Of a stretch of DNA of 64,000 nt, positions 15,739 through 25,528 are shown in pieces. Under the pieces are notes generated by a model. The model did no database searches. It was not told the DNA's origin and worked only from the letters and a program-made list of their open reading frames with translations. Position numbers and translations under genes: made by a program. Within the stretch, counting starts at the first letter, position 1; every line of letters begins with the position of its first letter. The stretch comes from Limosilactobacillus reuteri (GTDB taxonomy: Bacteria; Bacillota; Bacilli; Lactobacillales; Lactobacillaceae), in the NCBI RefSeq assembly GCF_003072625.1, contig NZ_CP027805.1, positions 1,945,501 to 2,009,500 of the forward strand, read 5' to 3'.

Positions 15739-17721
15739 CTAATCTGCAGCTAATGCATCAATTGGATTAAGGTTTGCCGCCCGGCGTGCAGGAAGCAATG
15801 CGGCAATAAACGAAATTACAATCGCAATTACGATTGCGAAGATTACATTTCCAACAGTAATTTGCACAATATTATATTTAATCAAGCCATACAAAGCGTG
15901 GTTAATAATAACCGTTACAACTGCAACAATTAGCAGTGCAAGAAGTGCGGAAAACAGTCCAATAAAGACAGATTCAGACGTAAATAATCGGCGAATATCT
16001 TTCTTTCGTTCACCCAAGGCTCGCAAAATACCGATTTCTTTTGTCCGTTCCGAAACTGACATGTACATTGTCACAATAATCATTAATGCCGACACAAGTA
16101 ATGAAATTCCAGCAATTGAAGCAAGAACCGTGGAAGCAAGACTAACATAAGTATTAACAGTTTTAAGGATCGACCCGACTGTAATCGCTCCTAATATCCG
16201 TTTGTTATTACTACCACGAAGATTGTCGATCTTATTCGCTACTCCTTGAACATTGTCAAGATTTGTCACATTAACGGTTGCAAAATTAGCAGCCGTAGAG
16301 GCATTCGCTTTTTGAAGCAGCGCACGCATAGTGGAATAAGTAATTGAAGTCCCGGCACTCGCACCTTCTGTAATCCCTGCTACCTTGAAGTTTCCAGAAA
16401 CGGGAACTGGATTATTATTGGCATCTATCCATGTAAATGAAAGACGGATAGTTTTACCAACCATTTGCTTATAATTTTTGGCACTTGATAATTGGATTGC
16501 TTGTTGCTTTGTAAGAACGATTTCATTATTCTTGGGTTTGTGCCCCTGCTTGATTGAATTATTAGTAATCGCCTTACTCCAAGTACTTAGTGAAGTTCCA
16601 CTCTGTTTCTTTCCATTATAATCAAGCTGAAAGGCACTCACCATAATTCCCGGTTGAACAGATGACACATTATCAAGCTTTCGTAACCGGTCAATATTAT
16701 GATCACTAATTGTCATCGATTGAGGATTGGCTGCCATTGTTTGTCCTAACGATGATTGGATTTGTTCCTGAGTCATCTTCTTACCAGTTGTATTTTTAAA
16801 TACGGTAATTGCCTGCGGGTTAGCAAGAGAGTTAATCTGATTTTGAATGTAGCCATTTATCCCATTACCTAAACCACTAAATAAGAGTACCGCAAAAATA
16901 CCAATTGCGGTTCCAAGCATAATTAACGAATTACGCCAAAAGTTATAGGTCAAATGCTTAAAAGCCGTTCGGTAGCTCGCCATCGCCGGTAGAACTCGTG
17001 GAGTAATCTCTGTGGGGTCTTCTGGAATCGGATAAGCAGGACGTAATCTTTCATCGCCGTCAATTTTTCCATCGACTAAATGAACAATTCGTGTCCCATT
17101 ATCCGCTACTTCCTGAGAGTGAGTAACGGCGATCACTAGTTTCCCATCGCGAGCAATCTCGTCTAGTAATGCTAATACTTCTTTTGTATTCTGAGCATCT
17201 AAGGCCCCTGTTGGTTCATCAGCAATAATAATTTGCGGGTCACTTGCTAATGCCCGAGCAATCGCTACCCGTTGCTTTTGACCTCCTGACAAATGGTTCG
17301 GATGCTTTTTTACTTGTTCACTTAAACCAACCTTATCTAAGAGTTCCAGTGCACGCTTTCGACGTTCTTCCTTAGTCAAGGTTGTCATATCTAACGCAAC
17401 CAAAACATTATCCAGTACCGTCAAGTGAGAGATTAAGTTATAGGACTGATAGATATAACCCACCGTTGCACGCCGATAGCTATCCAGTTGCTTTTCCTTT
17501 TTATGGTCAAGGAGTTTACCATTTACAAGGACTTCACCTTCAAAGTTACGATCAAGTCCCCCAATGATATTCATTAAAGTGGACTTCCCACCACCTGATT
17601 CACCAAGGATAGACACAAATTCTCCCCGATCAAACTGTAAGCTAATCCCTTTAAGAACTGGGAATTCCTCTTTGTCAAGATAATACGATTTATATATGTT
17701 TTTTAATTCTAAAAAAACCAT
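15739..17721 (-). CDS. ABC transporter, fused ATPase and FtsX/MacB-type permease
   Basis: 660 residues. ATPase domain about 1-230: Walker A GESGGGKST (Gly in place of the usual Ser), Q-loop YIYQSYNL, signature LSGGQKQRVAIARAL, Walker B IIIADEPTGALD. Permease about 250-660: one membrane helix near 262-285, an extracytoplasmic domain, then three helices in an FtsX domain ending at RRAANLNPIDALAAD. MacB-type proteins drive export by mechanotransmission; the cargo is unknown. GGAGG precedes ATG 17721. It is 98 bp downstream of a LolD-like ATPase gene and belongs to the TetR-led cluster. The IS110 unit abuts its stop codon. Confidence 0.88.
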   Translation of the reverse strand: MVFLELKNIYKSYYLDKEEFPVLKGISLQFDRGEFVSILGESGGGKSTLMNIIGGLDRNFEGEVLVNGKLLDHKKEKQLDSYRRATVGYIYQSYNLISHLTVLDNVLVALDMTTLTKEERRKRALELLDKVGLSEQVKKHPNHLSGGQKQRVAIARALASDPQIIIADEPTGALDAQNTKEVLALLDEIARDGKLVIAVTHSQEVADNGTRIVHLVDGKIDGDERLRPAYPIPEDPTEITPRVLPAMASYRTAFKHLTYNFWRNSLIMLGTAIGIFAVLLFSGLGNGINGYIQNQINSLANPQAITVFKNTTGKKMTQEQIQSSLGQTMAANPQSMTISDHNIDRLRKLDNVSSVQPGIMVSAFQLDYNGKKQSGTSLSTWSKAITNNSIKQGHKPKNNEIVLTKQQAIQLSSAKNYKQMVGKTIRLSFTWIDANNNPVPVSGNFKVAGITEGASAGTSITYSTMRALLQKANASTAANFATVNVTNLDNVQGVANKIDNLRGSNNKRILGAITVGSILKTVNTYVSLASTVLASIAGISLLVSALMIIVTMYMSVSERTKEIGILRALGERKKDIRRLFTSESVFIGLFSALLALLIVAVVTVIINHALYGLIKYNIVQITVGNVIFAIVIAIVISFIAALLPARRAANLNPIDALAAD

Positions 17722-17819
17722 TGCCTCCTCCCCTTTACTATTTATTTAGTCCGTTTATTATAGCAAGGTTCGTGATGAAAAAGCCTTTTACTCATAATTC
17801 TTTAACATTATTTATATTA

Positions 17820-18506
17820 TTATTCTGAGTAATTTTCACTTAATATCAGCTTTCCATCAGCTAACTCGTAAACATTATCTGCATATTCACGTAAACGTAA
17901 ATCATGGGTTACAGCAATTACCGCTTTGTTTCTCTTTTTAGCTAGATCATGAAATAATTGCCCAACAATCTTTACTAAATTACTATCTAAGGCCGCTGTT
18001 GGCTCGTCTGCAAGAATTATCTTAGGATCAGTATAAAGTGCACGCGCAATCGCTACCCGCTGGTTTTGACCTCCTGACAACTCAGAAGGATATTGTTTGA
18101 GCAGTTTTTTTATCGCAAGTTTTTCCAATAATTCATTAAAGGCTTCCGATGAAACGTTCCCCCTCTTCTTTATGCGATCAACAAGTTTAAATTGATCCGC
18201 CACATTTAGATAGGGTAATAGGTTATAGGACTGAAGGATAAAGCCAATTTTCTGCAAGCGCAGTTCATCACGCTTTTTAGAAGACAGCTTTTCAATATCA
18301 ATTCCGTCAATCAACACTTTTCCTGAGGTAGGTGTTTGTAAGCCGCCCGCAATTGTTAAAAAAGTACTCTTTCCTGATCCAGAAGGCCCTAAAATCAAAT
18401 TTAATTCTCCCGCTTTAGCAGAAAAATTAACATCTTTAAGAACATGAACACGACTAATTCCTTCGCCGTAATATTTGTTAACATCTACTAACTTTAATTT
18501 TGACAT
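17820..18506 (-). CDS. ABC transporter ATP-binding protein (LolD/MacB type)
   Basis: 228 residues with Walker A GPSGSGKST, Q-loop FILQSYNLLPYL, signature LSGGQNQRVAIARAL, Walker B IILADEPTAALDS and H-loop AVTHD. It pairs with the FtsX-like permease gene 17 bp upstream. GGAGG lies ahead of ATG 18506. Confidence 0.92.
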   Translation of the reverse strand: MSKLKLVDVNKYYGEGISRVHVLKDVNFSAKAGELNLILGPSGSGKSTFLTIAGGLQTPTSGKVLIDGIDIEKLSSKKRDELRLQKIGFILQSYNLLPYLNVADQFKLVDRIKKRGNVSSEAFNELLEKLAIKKLLKQYPSELSGGQNQRVAIARALYTDPKIILADEPTAALDSNLVKIVGQLFHDLAKKRNKAVIAVTHDLRLREYADNVYELADGKLILSENYSE

Positions 18507-18523
18507 AACATTTGCCTCCTATC

Positions 18524-19582
18524 TTAATTCAAGGCCTGTACGGGGTCAATTTTAATAATCATTCGCACTGGTAGTAGTGAACCAATCATCCCAAGAACTA
18601 TTAATCCTACTGCCATTAAACTAATTAGTGGCCAATTCATAATAACTGGTACCGACATTGGAATTGCCACACTCGTAAGAAGGGTTAAAAGGATTCCCCC
18701 TATTACACCACTAATCATTAGGAAAATTGATTGAGTAACTGTTGCAAGAATTAAGTGCCGCGCAGGAATTCCTTGAGCGCGCATAACCGCATAATGACTT
18801 ATTTTTTGCATAGTAAGAATATATAAGAAGACAGCAATTACAATTAATGAAATTACCATTAAAAAGCCAATCATAAAAGTAAACGTATTATTTTGCGCTG
18901 AATATCCAGGCAACTTATTAATATATTCGTTAACGGTGTAATATTGAAGATCAGGGTAAGTACTTTTACTAAGCTGATGATCAGAAAAGAGTCCACTAGC
19001 AACGGCCAAACTATTTAATCCTCTCAAATCTCGCCAAACTGGCAAACTCCCATATACGACGGGCGCAACACTAAATTTAGCATCATCAACAAAGCCAACG
19101 ATCTTATATTTTTCATTTTGAGAGTTGATTGTTACTCGATCTCCTAAATGATATCCCTTTTTGCTTAAACTTTTATCAACAACAATCTCGTTATTTCCCT
19201 TAGCTTGACGGCCATTTGTAATTTTGATCTTTTCCCGGGAAATAAATTGGCCAGGATCTAAACCGATAAATTGGGCACTTTCTTTACTTGCTCCTTTTTC
19301 TTTAAGAACTATTGGTGCCTGCCCAACAAGCGCAACATTCTTTTGGTCCTTACCTGATAGTTGGTCACGAGTAATGATTGATTGTCCTAGATTATCATTG
19401 CTGTTCTTATTTAGAAAAACAGTTTCTGTACCCCACTCTTTAATAGCAGCATCGTTTTCATTTTGGAGTCCCAACATCATCCCCATTAGGAAAAACATTA
19501 AGTAACTAATCAAAACAATCATGGCAACAATTAATCCATAACGCAGCTTTTCATGTTTCATTTCTTTTAGTGCTAAAAACAT
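18524..19582 (-). CDS. ABC transporter permease, FtsX-like
   Basis: 352 residues: one N-terminal helix (about 14-36), a large extracytoplasmic domain (about 40-235), and three C-terminal helices ending in LPVRMIIKIDPVQALN, the usual FtsX-domain ending. With the next gene it makes a two-component exporter. AGGAGG sits before ATG 19582, ten bases after the TetR gene stop, so all are co-transcribed. Confidence 0.9.
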   Translation of the reverse strand: MFLALKEMKHEKLRYGLIVAMIVLISYLMFFLMGMMLGLQNENDAAIKEWGTETVFLNKNSNDNLGQSIITRDQLSGKDQKNVALVGQAPIVLKEKGASKESAQFIGLDPGQFISREKIKITNGRQAKGNNEIVVDKSLSKKGYHLGDRVTINSQNEKYKIVGFVDDAKFSVAPVVYGSLPVWRDLRGLNSLAVASGLFSDHQLSKSTYPDLQYYTVNEYINKLPGYSAQNNTFTFMIGFLMVISLIVIAVFLYILTMQKISHYAVMRAQGIPARHLILATVTQSIFLMISGVIGGILLTLLTSVAIPMSVPVIMNWPLISLMAVGLIVLGMIGSLLPVRMIIKIDPVQALN

Positions 19583-19592
19583 ATTCTACCTC

Positions 19593-20105
19593 CTACTGCA
19601 ATAGTGCAGTTAATACTTTGGATAGTCGTGTAATTGCTTCACCTTGTTTATTGGGCTGAAGAAGGCAATCCTTAATTGTTTCATGACTCAAAACCATTAC
19701 ACTCCATTCTTGAGCACTGTGAATCTTTATTTGCGGTTGCGTACTGTCACGTAATAACCCTTCATTTGTTTGAAAGTGCAACCGCATAAAGTCCCGGTAC
19801 TTACTTCCATTGATCTCATCTACAAAAGCTTTGATCTGATTAACATAATCACTCGCCGCTAAAATGTGGTTAGCATGGGTAATTGGTGTATGAATTTCTA
19901 AAATTGCCACTTGATAAAGATACTGATACGCCTCCGTTAAATCTGTAAAATACTTATAAAATGCTCCTCTGGCGATTCCAGCTTGCTTTACAATCCGTGC
20001 AACTTGGGCACTTGCTAAGCTATGTTGACTAAATTCTGTTAATAGTGCATTAGTAATGAGTTCTTTTTTCTGTTGATTTAAATTTTCAAATGTTGTACTT
20101 GGCAT
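19593..20105 (-). CDS. TetR/AcrR family regulator of the ABC operon
   Basis: 170 residues from ATG 20105, chosen for GGAGG eight bases upstream; the longer frame from GTG 20132 would begin inside the operator. The helix-turn-helix (SLASAQVARIVKQAGIARGAFYKYFTDLTEAYQYLY) is typical of TetR. It is the first gene of the operon and faces two palindromes at 20128-20183, so it probably represses itself and the exporter until a ligand binds. Confidence 0.87.
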   Translation of the reverse strand: MPSTTFENLNQQKKELITNALLTEFSQHSLASAQVARIVKQAGIARGAFYKYFTDLTEAYQYLYQVAILEIHTPITHANHILAASDYVNQIKAFVDEINGSKYRDFMRLHFQTNEGLLRDSTQPQIKIHSAQEWSVMVLSHETIKDCLLQPNKQGEAITRLSKVLTALLQ

Positions 20106-20127
20106 CTTAATTCCTCCGCCACATTGT

Positions 20128-20183
20128 GACACCGTGTCGCCATGAATATATTTTATACATTATCACCAAAGTGACACCATGTC
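20128..20183. promoter_or_regulatory. Two TetR-type operator palindromes
   Basis: GACACCGTGTC at 20128-20138 and GACACCATGTC at 20173-20183 are near-identical 11-bp palindromes, 45 bp centre to centre. The first lies just upstream of the ribosome-binding site of the TetR gene, and the AT-rich stretch between them suits a promoter. Confidence 0.75.
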
Positions 20184-20300
20184 AATCGTTAGATAAAAAT
20201 TATAATACTGCTATTTCTGCAAATTTTGCGATTGTAGCGCTTTGCCTAAGGTTTGATTTAATTGCTAATTACATTCACTTGCATATGAAATAAAGCAATC

Positions 20301-22207
20301 GAGTAGGAGATAATTGATTAGTTCAATTATCGACCTCTCACACCACCGTACGTACGGTTCCGTATACGGCGGTTCGACAACTTAATCACATTGAATTGAC
20401 TGGAGCGTCTTGGACATATTCATAAGTCCGAGTTGTTCCAGTTTTCTATTAGTTAGAGAATAGCTCAAGGTCTTACTATGTGCAGTTCGCCAGTAGCCCT
20501 TTCGGGTACTAGCGAAGACATATGCATCATGCTGGGACAGCCCCAACTTCTGTAAGTTAGTTACCTTAGTTTTAAACTTTTTCCATTGCTTCCAAATATA
20601 CTGCCTTATTCGGACCCTCAACCACTTGTCAAGGCGTTGAATAAAGTTAGTTAGTTTCCCAATTGAGTAGTACTGAAGCCACCCACGCATTTTTCGATGA
20701 ATTTCTTCAAACATTCTTGTCAGAGATATTCCACGATTACGTTTAGTTAATAACTTCAGTGCTTTCTTTACTCGTTGTTGCGATTGTTTAGCTGGACGGG
20801 CGTAGGCCCCAATGTGGTCTATACCCAACGAAAAGCCAAGAAACTTCAACCGTAGCGGGCTACCGACTTTGGTTTTATCTGGGTTCACTTTAACTTTCAA
20901 GCGCTTTTCTAGAAACTGGGTAATGCTTCGCATTACTCGTTCTCCGGCTCGTTGACTTTTAACATAGATGTTACAATCATCCGCATAGCGCACAAAGTGG
21001 TGACCACGTCTAGTCAACTCTTTGTCCAACTCATTTAGATAGATGTTCGCCAGTAGTGGTGACAATGGCCCTCCTTGTGGGGTTCCTTTTTCACTCTTAG
21101 CGAAAAGCCCATGGTCTAAGACTCCGCTAGTTAGAAACTTACGAATGAGTCTTAGTGTCCATGGGTCATCAATATATTGTTGGAGATACTTAATCATCAA
21201 GTCATGATTAACGTTATCAAAATAGGCTTTTAGGTCTAAGTCGACAACTCTTCGATAACCTTGATTATAAAGATCTACTCCTTTTTCAATAGCGTCATGG
21301 GCCCCACGGTGGGGACGGAAGCCAAAGCTATTATCAGAGAAAATACGCTCAAAGATAGGCGTAAGAATTTGGGCTACAGCTTGTTGAACCATTCGGTCCA
21401 CCACCGTTGGTATTCCAAGTCTTCTTACTCCACCATTAGGCTTCGGAATTTCTACCCGTTTGACTGGAGCTGGTTTATACTTGCCCTCACGCAAACTAGC
21501 GATCAGTTCCGTCTTATTTTCTCTGAGATATGGTAGAAGGTCATTGACTGTCATATCATCAACGCCTGCTGCTCCTTTATTTCTCTTAACTCGCAAATAA
21601 GCCTGATTAAGGTTATTGCGATCCAAGACCAGGTCTTGGATAGTGACACTCATACCTTTACCTTCACCATAACCGGTACTACGCGCCCTTGTGTACTTTC
21701 GGTTTTCCAAACCTATCCTCGACAAGCGGTCAGCTTGTTGTTCTGTTTTCTGCGATTGTCGCACCTGATTACACCTCCGATATAAGTTACAAGTTATTGT
21801 CGTTCAGTCCTTCATCCGATTATTCAAACTACTATGACCTCGGCTGACTTCTGGCTTACTCAACACTGCATCACTGCATCGCTTGTTTCTGTGGAAATTA
21901 AACTTATTCCTCTTGTCGGAAACGTGTAGGCCAGATCTCCCCGGGTAAGAATATTAGCTTTCGTACCATGTCATCGTTAGCTTTACTGAAACCAATTTCG
22001 AGTAGTATTGGACTTCAACTTGTCTAGCAGCCTTATCCAGTTAATTTCAGCCTTATAGCTACTTCTTGTTCATCGATGCAGTACTTTGCCTTAGACTTCC
22101 TTCAGATTCCACCTCACGGTGGACACCCTTGTCCTCAGCTCATGGTTCCGACTACTACGGCCCATAGCGGACTTTCACCACCTAGCTAATACCCATGCCG
22201 GGCGCAC
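20301..22207 (-). mobile_element. Group II intron (IIC-like) with maturase
   Basis: On the minus strand the intron starts GTGCG at 22207 and ends near 20301 (about 1.9 kb). Domain V is recognisable at about 20330-20375 (GAACCGCC ... GTGTGAGAGGTC), followed by a domain VI hairpin GATAATTGA/TCAATTATC. The 5' exon is the T tail of the dehydrogenase terminator, the preferred target of group IIC introns. The maturase ORF sits in domain IV. Confidence 0.87.
20382..21764 (-). CDS. ltrA: Group II intron reverse transcriptase/maturase
   Basis: 460 residues. RT blocks: RVEIPKPNGGVRRLGIPTV, GFRPHRGAHDAI, VVDLDLKAYFDNVNHDL, GTPQGGPLSPLLANI, the catalytic HFVRYADDCNIY, and LKFLGFSL; then thumb/domain X (KMRGWLQYYSIGKL). 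No C-terminal HNH endonuclease is seen, as usual for group IIC. Start GTG 21764 is chosen for the GGAGG ten bases upstream. The open frame suggests an active element. Confidence 0.93.
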   Translation of the reverse strand: MRQSQKTEQQADRLSRIGLENRKYTRARSTGYGEGKGMSVTIQDLVLDRNNLNQAYLRVKRNKGAAGVDDMTVNDLLPYLRENKTELIASLREGKYKPAPVKRVEIPKPNGGVRRLGIPTVVDRMVQQAVAQILTPIFERIFSDNSFGFRPHRGAHDAIEKGVDLYNQGYRRVVDLDLKAYFDNVNHDLMIKYLQQYIDDPWTLRLIRKFLTSGVLDHGLFAKSEKGTPQGGPLSPLLANIYLNELDKELTRRGHHFVRYADDCNIYVKSQRAGERVMRSITQFLEKRLKVKVNPDKTKVGSPLRLKFLGFSLGIDHIGAYARPAKQSQQRVKKALKLLTKRNRGISLTRMFEEIHRKMRGWLQYYSIGKLTNFIQRLDKWLRVRIRQYIWKQWKKFKTKVTNLQKLGLSQHDAYVFASTRKGYWRTAHSKTLSYSLTNRKLEQLGLMNMSKTLQSIQCD

Positions 22208-22208
22208 T

Positions 22209-22246
22209 AAAAAAAGCGAGGTGAGAAATTTATCTCACCTCGTTTT
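22209..22246 (-). terminator. Terminator of the alcohol dehydrogenase gene, host site of the intron
   Basis: Minus strand: CGAGGTGAGA and TCTCACCTCG form a stem with an AATT loop region, followed by C and seven T. The intron begins two bases past the T run. Confidence 0.88.
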
Positions 22247-23267
22247 CAATAGATTTAATTTTTATCTCAATCTAGATTAAGCTTCTTCGCCGCTAACCTT
22301 AACAACAGCTTTTGAAACTTTACCTAACTTACCACTAACAAAGTCTTCCACGCCATCAAGATCTAATTCATGTGAGAAGAGTGGTAGTGGGTCAACAACC
22401 CCAGAAGAAAGAAGGGCAATTGAGTCTTCAAAAGTGTAAGGATTAATGAAGGCACCTTGAATTGTAAGTTGCTTTTGGAATACATCGTAAGTGTTTACTG
22501 AGAACTTATCATCAGGGTTACCAACACCAAACATTAATACTTGAGCACCACGAGCAGCCGCTGCAAGTGCTTGTTCTTGAGTAGCTGGTAAGCCAACAGC
22601 TTCAACAACGATGTCATATGCATCAGCAGGAATTTCTTCCTTAGTAGTGTTGATAGTCTTAACGCCGAAGTACTTCCGGTTATTTTCCAACTTTTCGTCT
22701 GAACGACCAGCTAAGGTAACTTCATGAATACCACGTGCCTTTAAGATTTGTGCAAATAATTGACCTTCAAAACCATCACCTAATACTAAAGCCTTTTGGT
22801 ATGGGTGAGTTTCAAGTAAGTCAACACCGTGCATTGCACATGAGATTGGTTCAACCACGGCAGCAGCCTTTAATGAAACATCATCAGGAATTGGGTAAAC
22901 AACTTTTGCGGGAGCAGTAAAGTATTCTTCAAAACCACCGTTACGAGTAACACCAACAGCATCAAGATGTTCACATAATTCTGGGCGTTGAGTCCGGCAG
23001 TACTTACATTGACCACAGTAAATGTTAGGGTCAACAGTTACACGATCACCTGGCTTAACGTTAGTAACTTCTGAACCAACTTTTGTAACTACACCTGAGT
23101 TTTCGTGACCTAAAACAATAGGAGGAACAGCTGATGCGGATCCAGGAAGGCCAGCATAGAGTGCCTTATCAGTACCACAAATACCAGCGTAGGCAGTGTG
23201 AATTAAGACTTCATCAGGCTTAATTTCAGTTTCTTTAATATCTTCAATTTCAAGTTGCTTTTTACCT

Positions 23268-24340
23268 CGCCGTTTGTAAAATTAAGTTAGAAAATAAGTT
23301 AGAAAAATAGAAAAGCCATTTGTGGTAGACTTTTGAATACCCCTAAACAAAAGAAAGGAAACCACAAATGACTTACACCCATCTTACCACAAACGAGCTG
23401 ACAATCATCGCCCATTCTTTCGTGCAAAAGCTTAAAGCGTACCGAGTGGCCCAAATGATCAACCGTTGCGCCGAAACCGTTTATCGCGTTTATCGTTACC
23501 TGGAAACCGGTGCCTCAATTGCTGATTATCAGGATCACTATATGCGCAATAAGCAACGTTGTGGCCGAAAACGTACTCAGTTGTCACTGGCTGAACTCAC
23601 TTATATCAACGACAAAATTGCCCAGGGGTGGACGCCTGATACCATTATTGGGCGCGCTGAGCGCCCAATTAGTTGTAACCGGCGAACTCTTTACCGGATG
23701 TTTGAACGTGGCCAGTTCGGCTTCGATGTCCGTTCCAGGTAAGTGGCACCCGAATGGCTATGTCGAGCGCCGCGGGAAGGCTGGCCATTGGGGCGAAGTA
23801 TTCACGAGCGTGCCAAGGACTTTCCACACTATGCCACTGAATTTGGGCACCTTGAAGCTGATACCGTCCAAGGCAAAAAGCACCAAGGGGCGGTAATGAC
23901 CCTGACCGAACGCCAATCGAAGGTCGAAATTGTACTCAATGTGCACGAAAAGACGGCTGATGCGATTAACCAACACTTAAGTCAGTGGCTTCGGAAATTC
24001 CCGCGGTACTTCTTCAAATCGATTACCTTTGACAACGGAAAAGAATTCGCCGGCTGGCGCGAGATTGCCAATCAATTTGACCTTCACACTTACTTTGCCG
24101 AGGTTGGTGCTCCCAATCAACGAGGGCTGAACGAAAACAACAACGGTCTTTTACGCCGGGATGGCTTAACGAAACAGCTAGATTTCCGCAATCTTCCTGA
24201 TGAATTGGTAACCCAACTGATGAGTAAGCGAAATAACCTGCCCCGTAAATCACTAGGCTATCGAACTCCATATGAAGTATTCATGTCTTACGTCACTGAT
24301 GAGCAACTATTTTCTTTCTAACTTAAATTGACATTTCGGG
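23268..24340 (+). mobile_element. IS30 element (frameshifted type), copy in adh
   Basis: 1073 bp, ends CGCCGTTTGT and ACATTTCGGG (imperfect inverted repeats running into AAGTTAG), flanked by CCT direct repeats (23265-23267, 24341-24343). It has a 12-bp tandem duplication near the left end, as does the fragment at 179-335. Confidence 0.93.
23368..24321 (+). pseudogene. IS30 transposase with two frameshifts
   Basis: The full protein needs frame 1 (from MTYTHLTTNELTIIAH to GFD), then frame 2 for about 22 codons (GKWHPNGYVERRGKAGHWG), then frame 1 again (GRSIHERAKDFPHY to the end). A TAA at 23740 stops the unshifted frame. The catalytic segments HLEADTV, ITFDNGKEF and LNENNNG are otherwise preserved. 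The copy at 61728-62681 has the same two shifts. Confidence 0.88.
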
Positions 24341-24407
24341 CCTGTTAAAACAAGTGCCTTCATAATCAAAATACCTCTCTTGTGAATTTAATCATTTGCC
24401 AAGTGCT

Positions 24408-24437
24408 AGTATAGTGTGAAAACGCCTTAATTGTCAA
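24408..24437 (-). promoter_or_regulatory. Promoter of the alcohol dehydrogenase gene
   Basis: Minus strand: TTGACA (24432-24437), an 18-bp spacer, and TATACT (24408-24413), 45 bp ahead of the ATG. It is strong by consensus but now reads into the IS30-split gene. Confidence 0.72.
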
Positions 24438-24473
24438 ACGTCCAACAATTACCTCACATTCTTTTTATCATCA

Positions 24474-25528
24474 GGCAGATTGTAAAATTTGAGTTGAACA
24501 TTTAAGTGGACAGAAAAACCCATCAAGGTCTTTAATGGTGTTACCACAACATTCCATTAGAAAGAAGGACCTTAATGGGCACCACTATTTTATCATTCCA
24601 GAACCGCATTGTCATTGAAACGCTTCATAATGAAGGACGTTCCTTACGATACATCGCTAATTACTTAGGCTTTAGTAAAACCACAGTCTTTAACGAACTT
24701 CACCGGCTCAACGGTGAGTATCAAGCTGAACTAGCGCAAACTGACTTTGAACGCAAGGTTAGTCAACGGGGGCGGAAGTCTTCACTCACTAAAAGCCTTA
24801 AGCACTTGATTGAGGAAAAAATTCAAGTCCAGAAGTGGTCCCCTGAACAAGTTGCCCATGTAGTTGGGATTGCCTACAAGACGGTCTATAACTGGATTGA
24901 TCAAGGATGGCTTGATGTACAGTTACCCGATTTGCCTGATCATGGAATTCGTCGTCATCGTGCTAAAGAAAAGCGTGGTACGTTCAGTCACGGCCGCTCC
25001 ATTGAGGAGCGTCCTCATAAAGTCGAAACTCGCCAAGAATTCGGCCACTTTGAAGCTGATACCGTACTTTCTGGCAAACGTAAAGGTCAAGCTGTGGCGA
25101 CTTTTGTGGAGCGTAAGAGTCGCCTGACAATTGTTAAACGGCTCCATGGTCGCGACAGTCAGTCCATGACTCAAGCCGTACTTGAACTAGCTAGTCAACT
25201 TCAAGACAAGCTCAAGACGCTTACCGTGGATCATGGGAAAGAGTTCGCTAACTATCAGGCAATTGAACAGCTAACAGGTACTCAGGTTTATTTTGCCCAT
25301 GCTTATTCACCACATGAACGCGGTAGTAATGAGAACCGTAACCGAGTTTTGCGACGGTTTATTCCCAAGGGACAAGCCATTGAAGAGCTGAGCGATCGCC
25401 AGCTGGTTCAAATCAATTGGTATCTGAATTCCCGACCACTTAAATGTCTTAACTGGCACACACCAATCGAGATCTTCTTGCTTAATCTACGTCACTAAAT
25501 TCGTTCAAGTTATTTCTTGCAATCTGCC
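24474..25528 (+). mobile_element. IS30 family element (ISLpl1-like), copy 2
   Basis: 1055 bp, ends GGCAGATTG and CAATCTGCC, flanked by ATCA direct repeats (24470-24473, 25529-25532). It is in inverted orientation relative to copy 1 at 3575-4629. It lies 36 bp upstream of the -35 box of the dehydrogenase promoter. Confidence 0.93.
24575..25498 (+). CDS. IS30 family transposase (ISLpl1-like)
   Basis: 307 residues, the same protein sequence as 3605-4528. The helix-turn-helix and DDE motifs are intact (HFEADTV, LTVDHGKEF, GSNENRNR). Confidence 0.92.
   Translation: MGTTILSFQNRIVIETLHNEGRSLRYIANYLGFSKTTVFNELHRLNGEYQAELAQTDFERKVSQRGRKSSLTKSLKHLIEEKIQVQKWSPEQVAHVVGIAYKTVYNWIDQGWLDVQLPDLPDHGIRRHRAKEKRGTFSHGRSIEERPHKVETRQEFGHFEADTVLSGKRKGQAVATFVERKSRLTIVKRLHGRDSQSMTQAVLELASQLQDKLKTLTVDHGKEFANYQAIEQLTGTQVYFAHAYSPHERGSNENRNRVLRRFIPKGQAIEELSDRQLVQINWYLNSRPLKCLNWHTPIEIFLLNLRH

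Larger units (their letters stand above)
22277..24363 (-). pseudogene. Zinc-dependent medium-chain alcohol dehydrogenase, split by IS30
   Basis: Removing the IS30 (23268-24340) and one CCT repeat restores an open frame: MKALVLTGKKQLEIEDIKE and on to the stop at 22277. Motifs: GICGTD (catalytic Zn), GHE, four structural Cys (CGQCKYCRTQRPELC), and a Rossmann loop VLGDGFEGQLFAQ. It resembles sorbitol/threonine-type dehydrogenases acting on secondary alcohols or polyols. The insertion is after codon 8, so only an N-terminally cut protein could be made. The promoter and terminator are still intact on either side. Confidence 0.92.

Noticed and set aside
21261-21536. Antisense ORF within the intron maturase gene
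   Set aside because: It overlaps the RT catalytic region on the other strand, with no start signal or recognisable protein.
20301-22207. Maturase as a retron or DGR reverse transcriptase
   Set aside because: Domain V, domain VI, the GTGCG 5' end and a domain X mark it as a group II intron.
23368-24321. Two separate genes at the frameshifted IS30 transposase
   Set aside because: The parts are consecutive pieces of one transposase, as shown by the unshifted relative at 34227.
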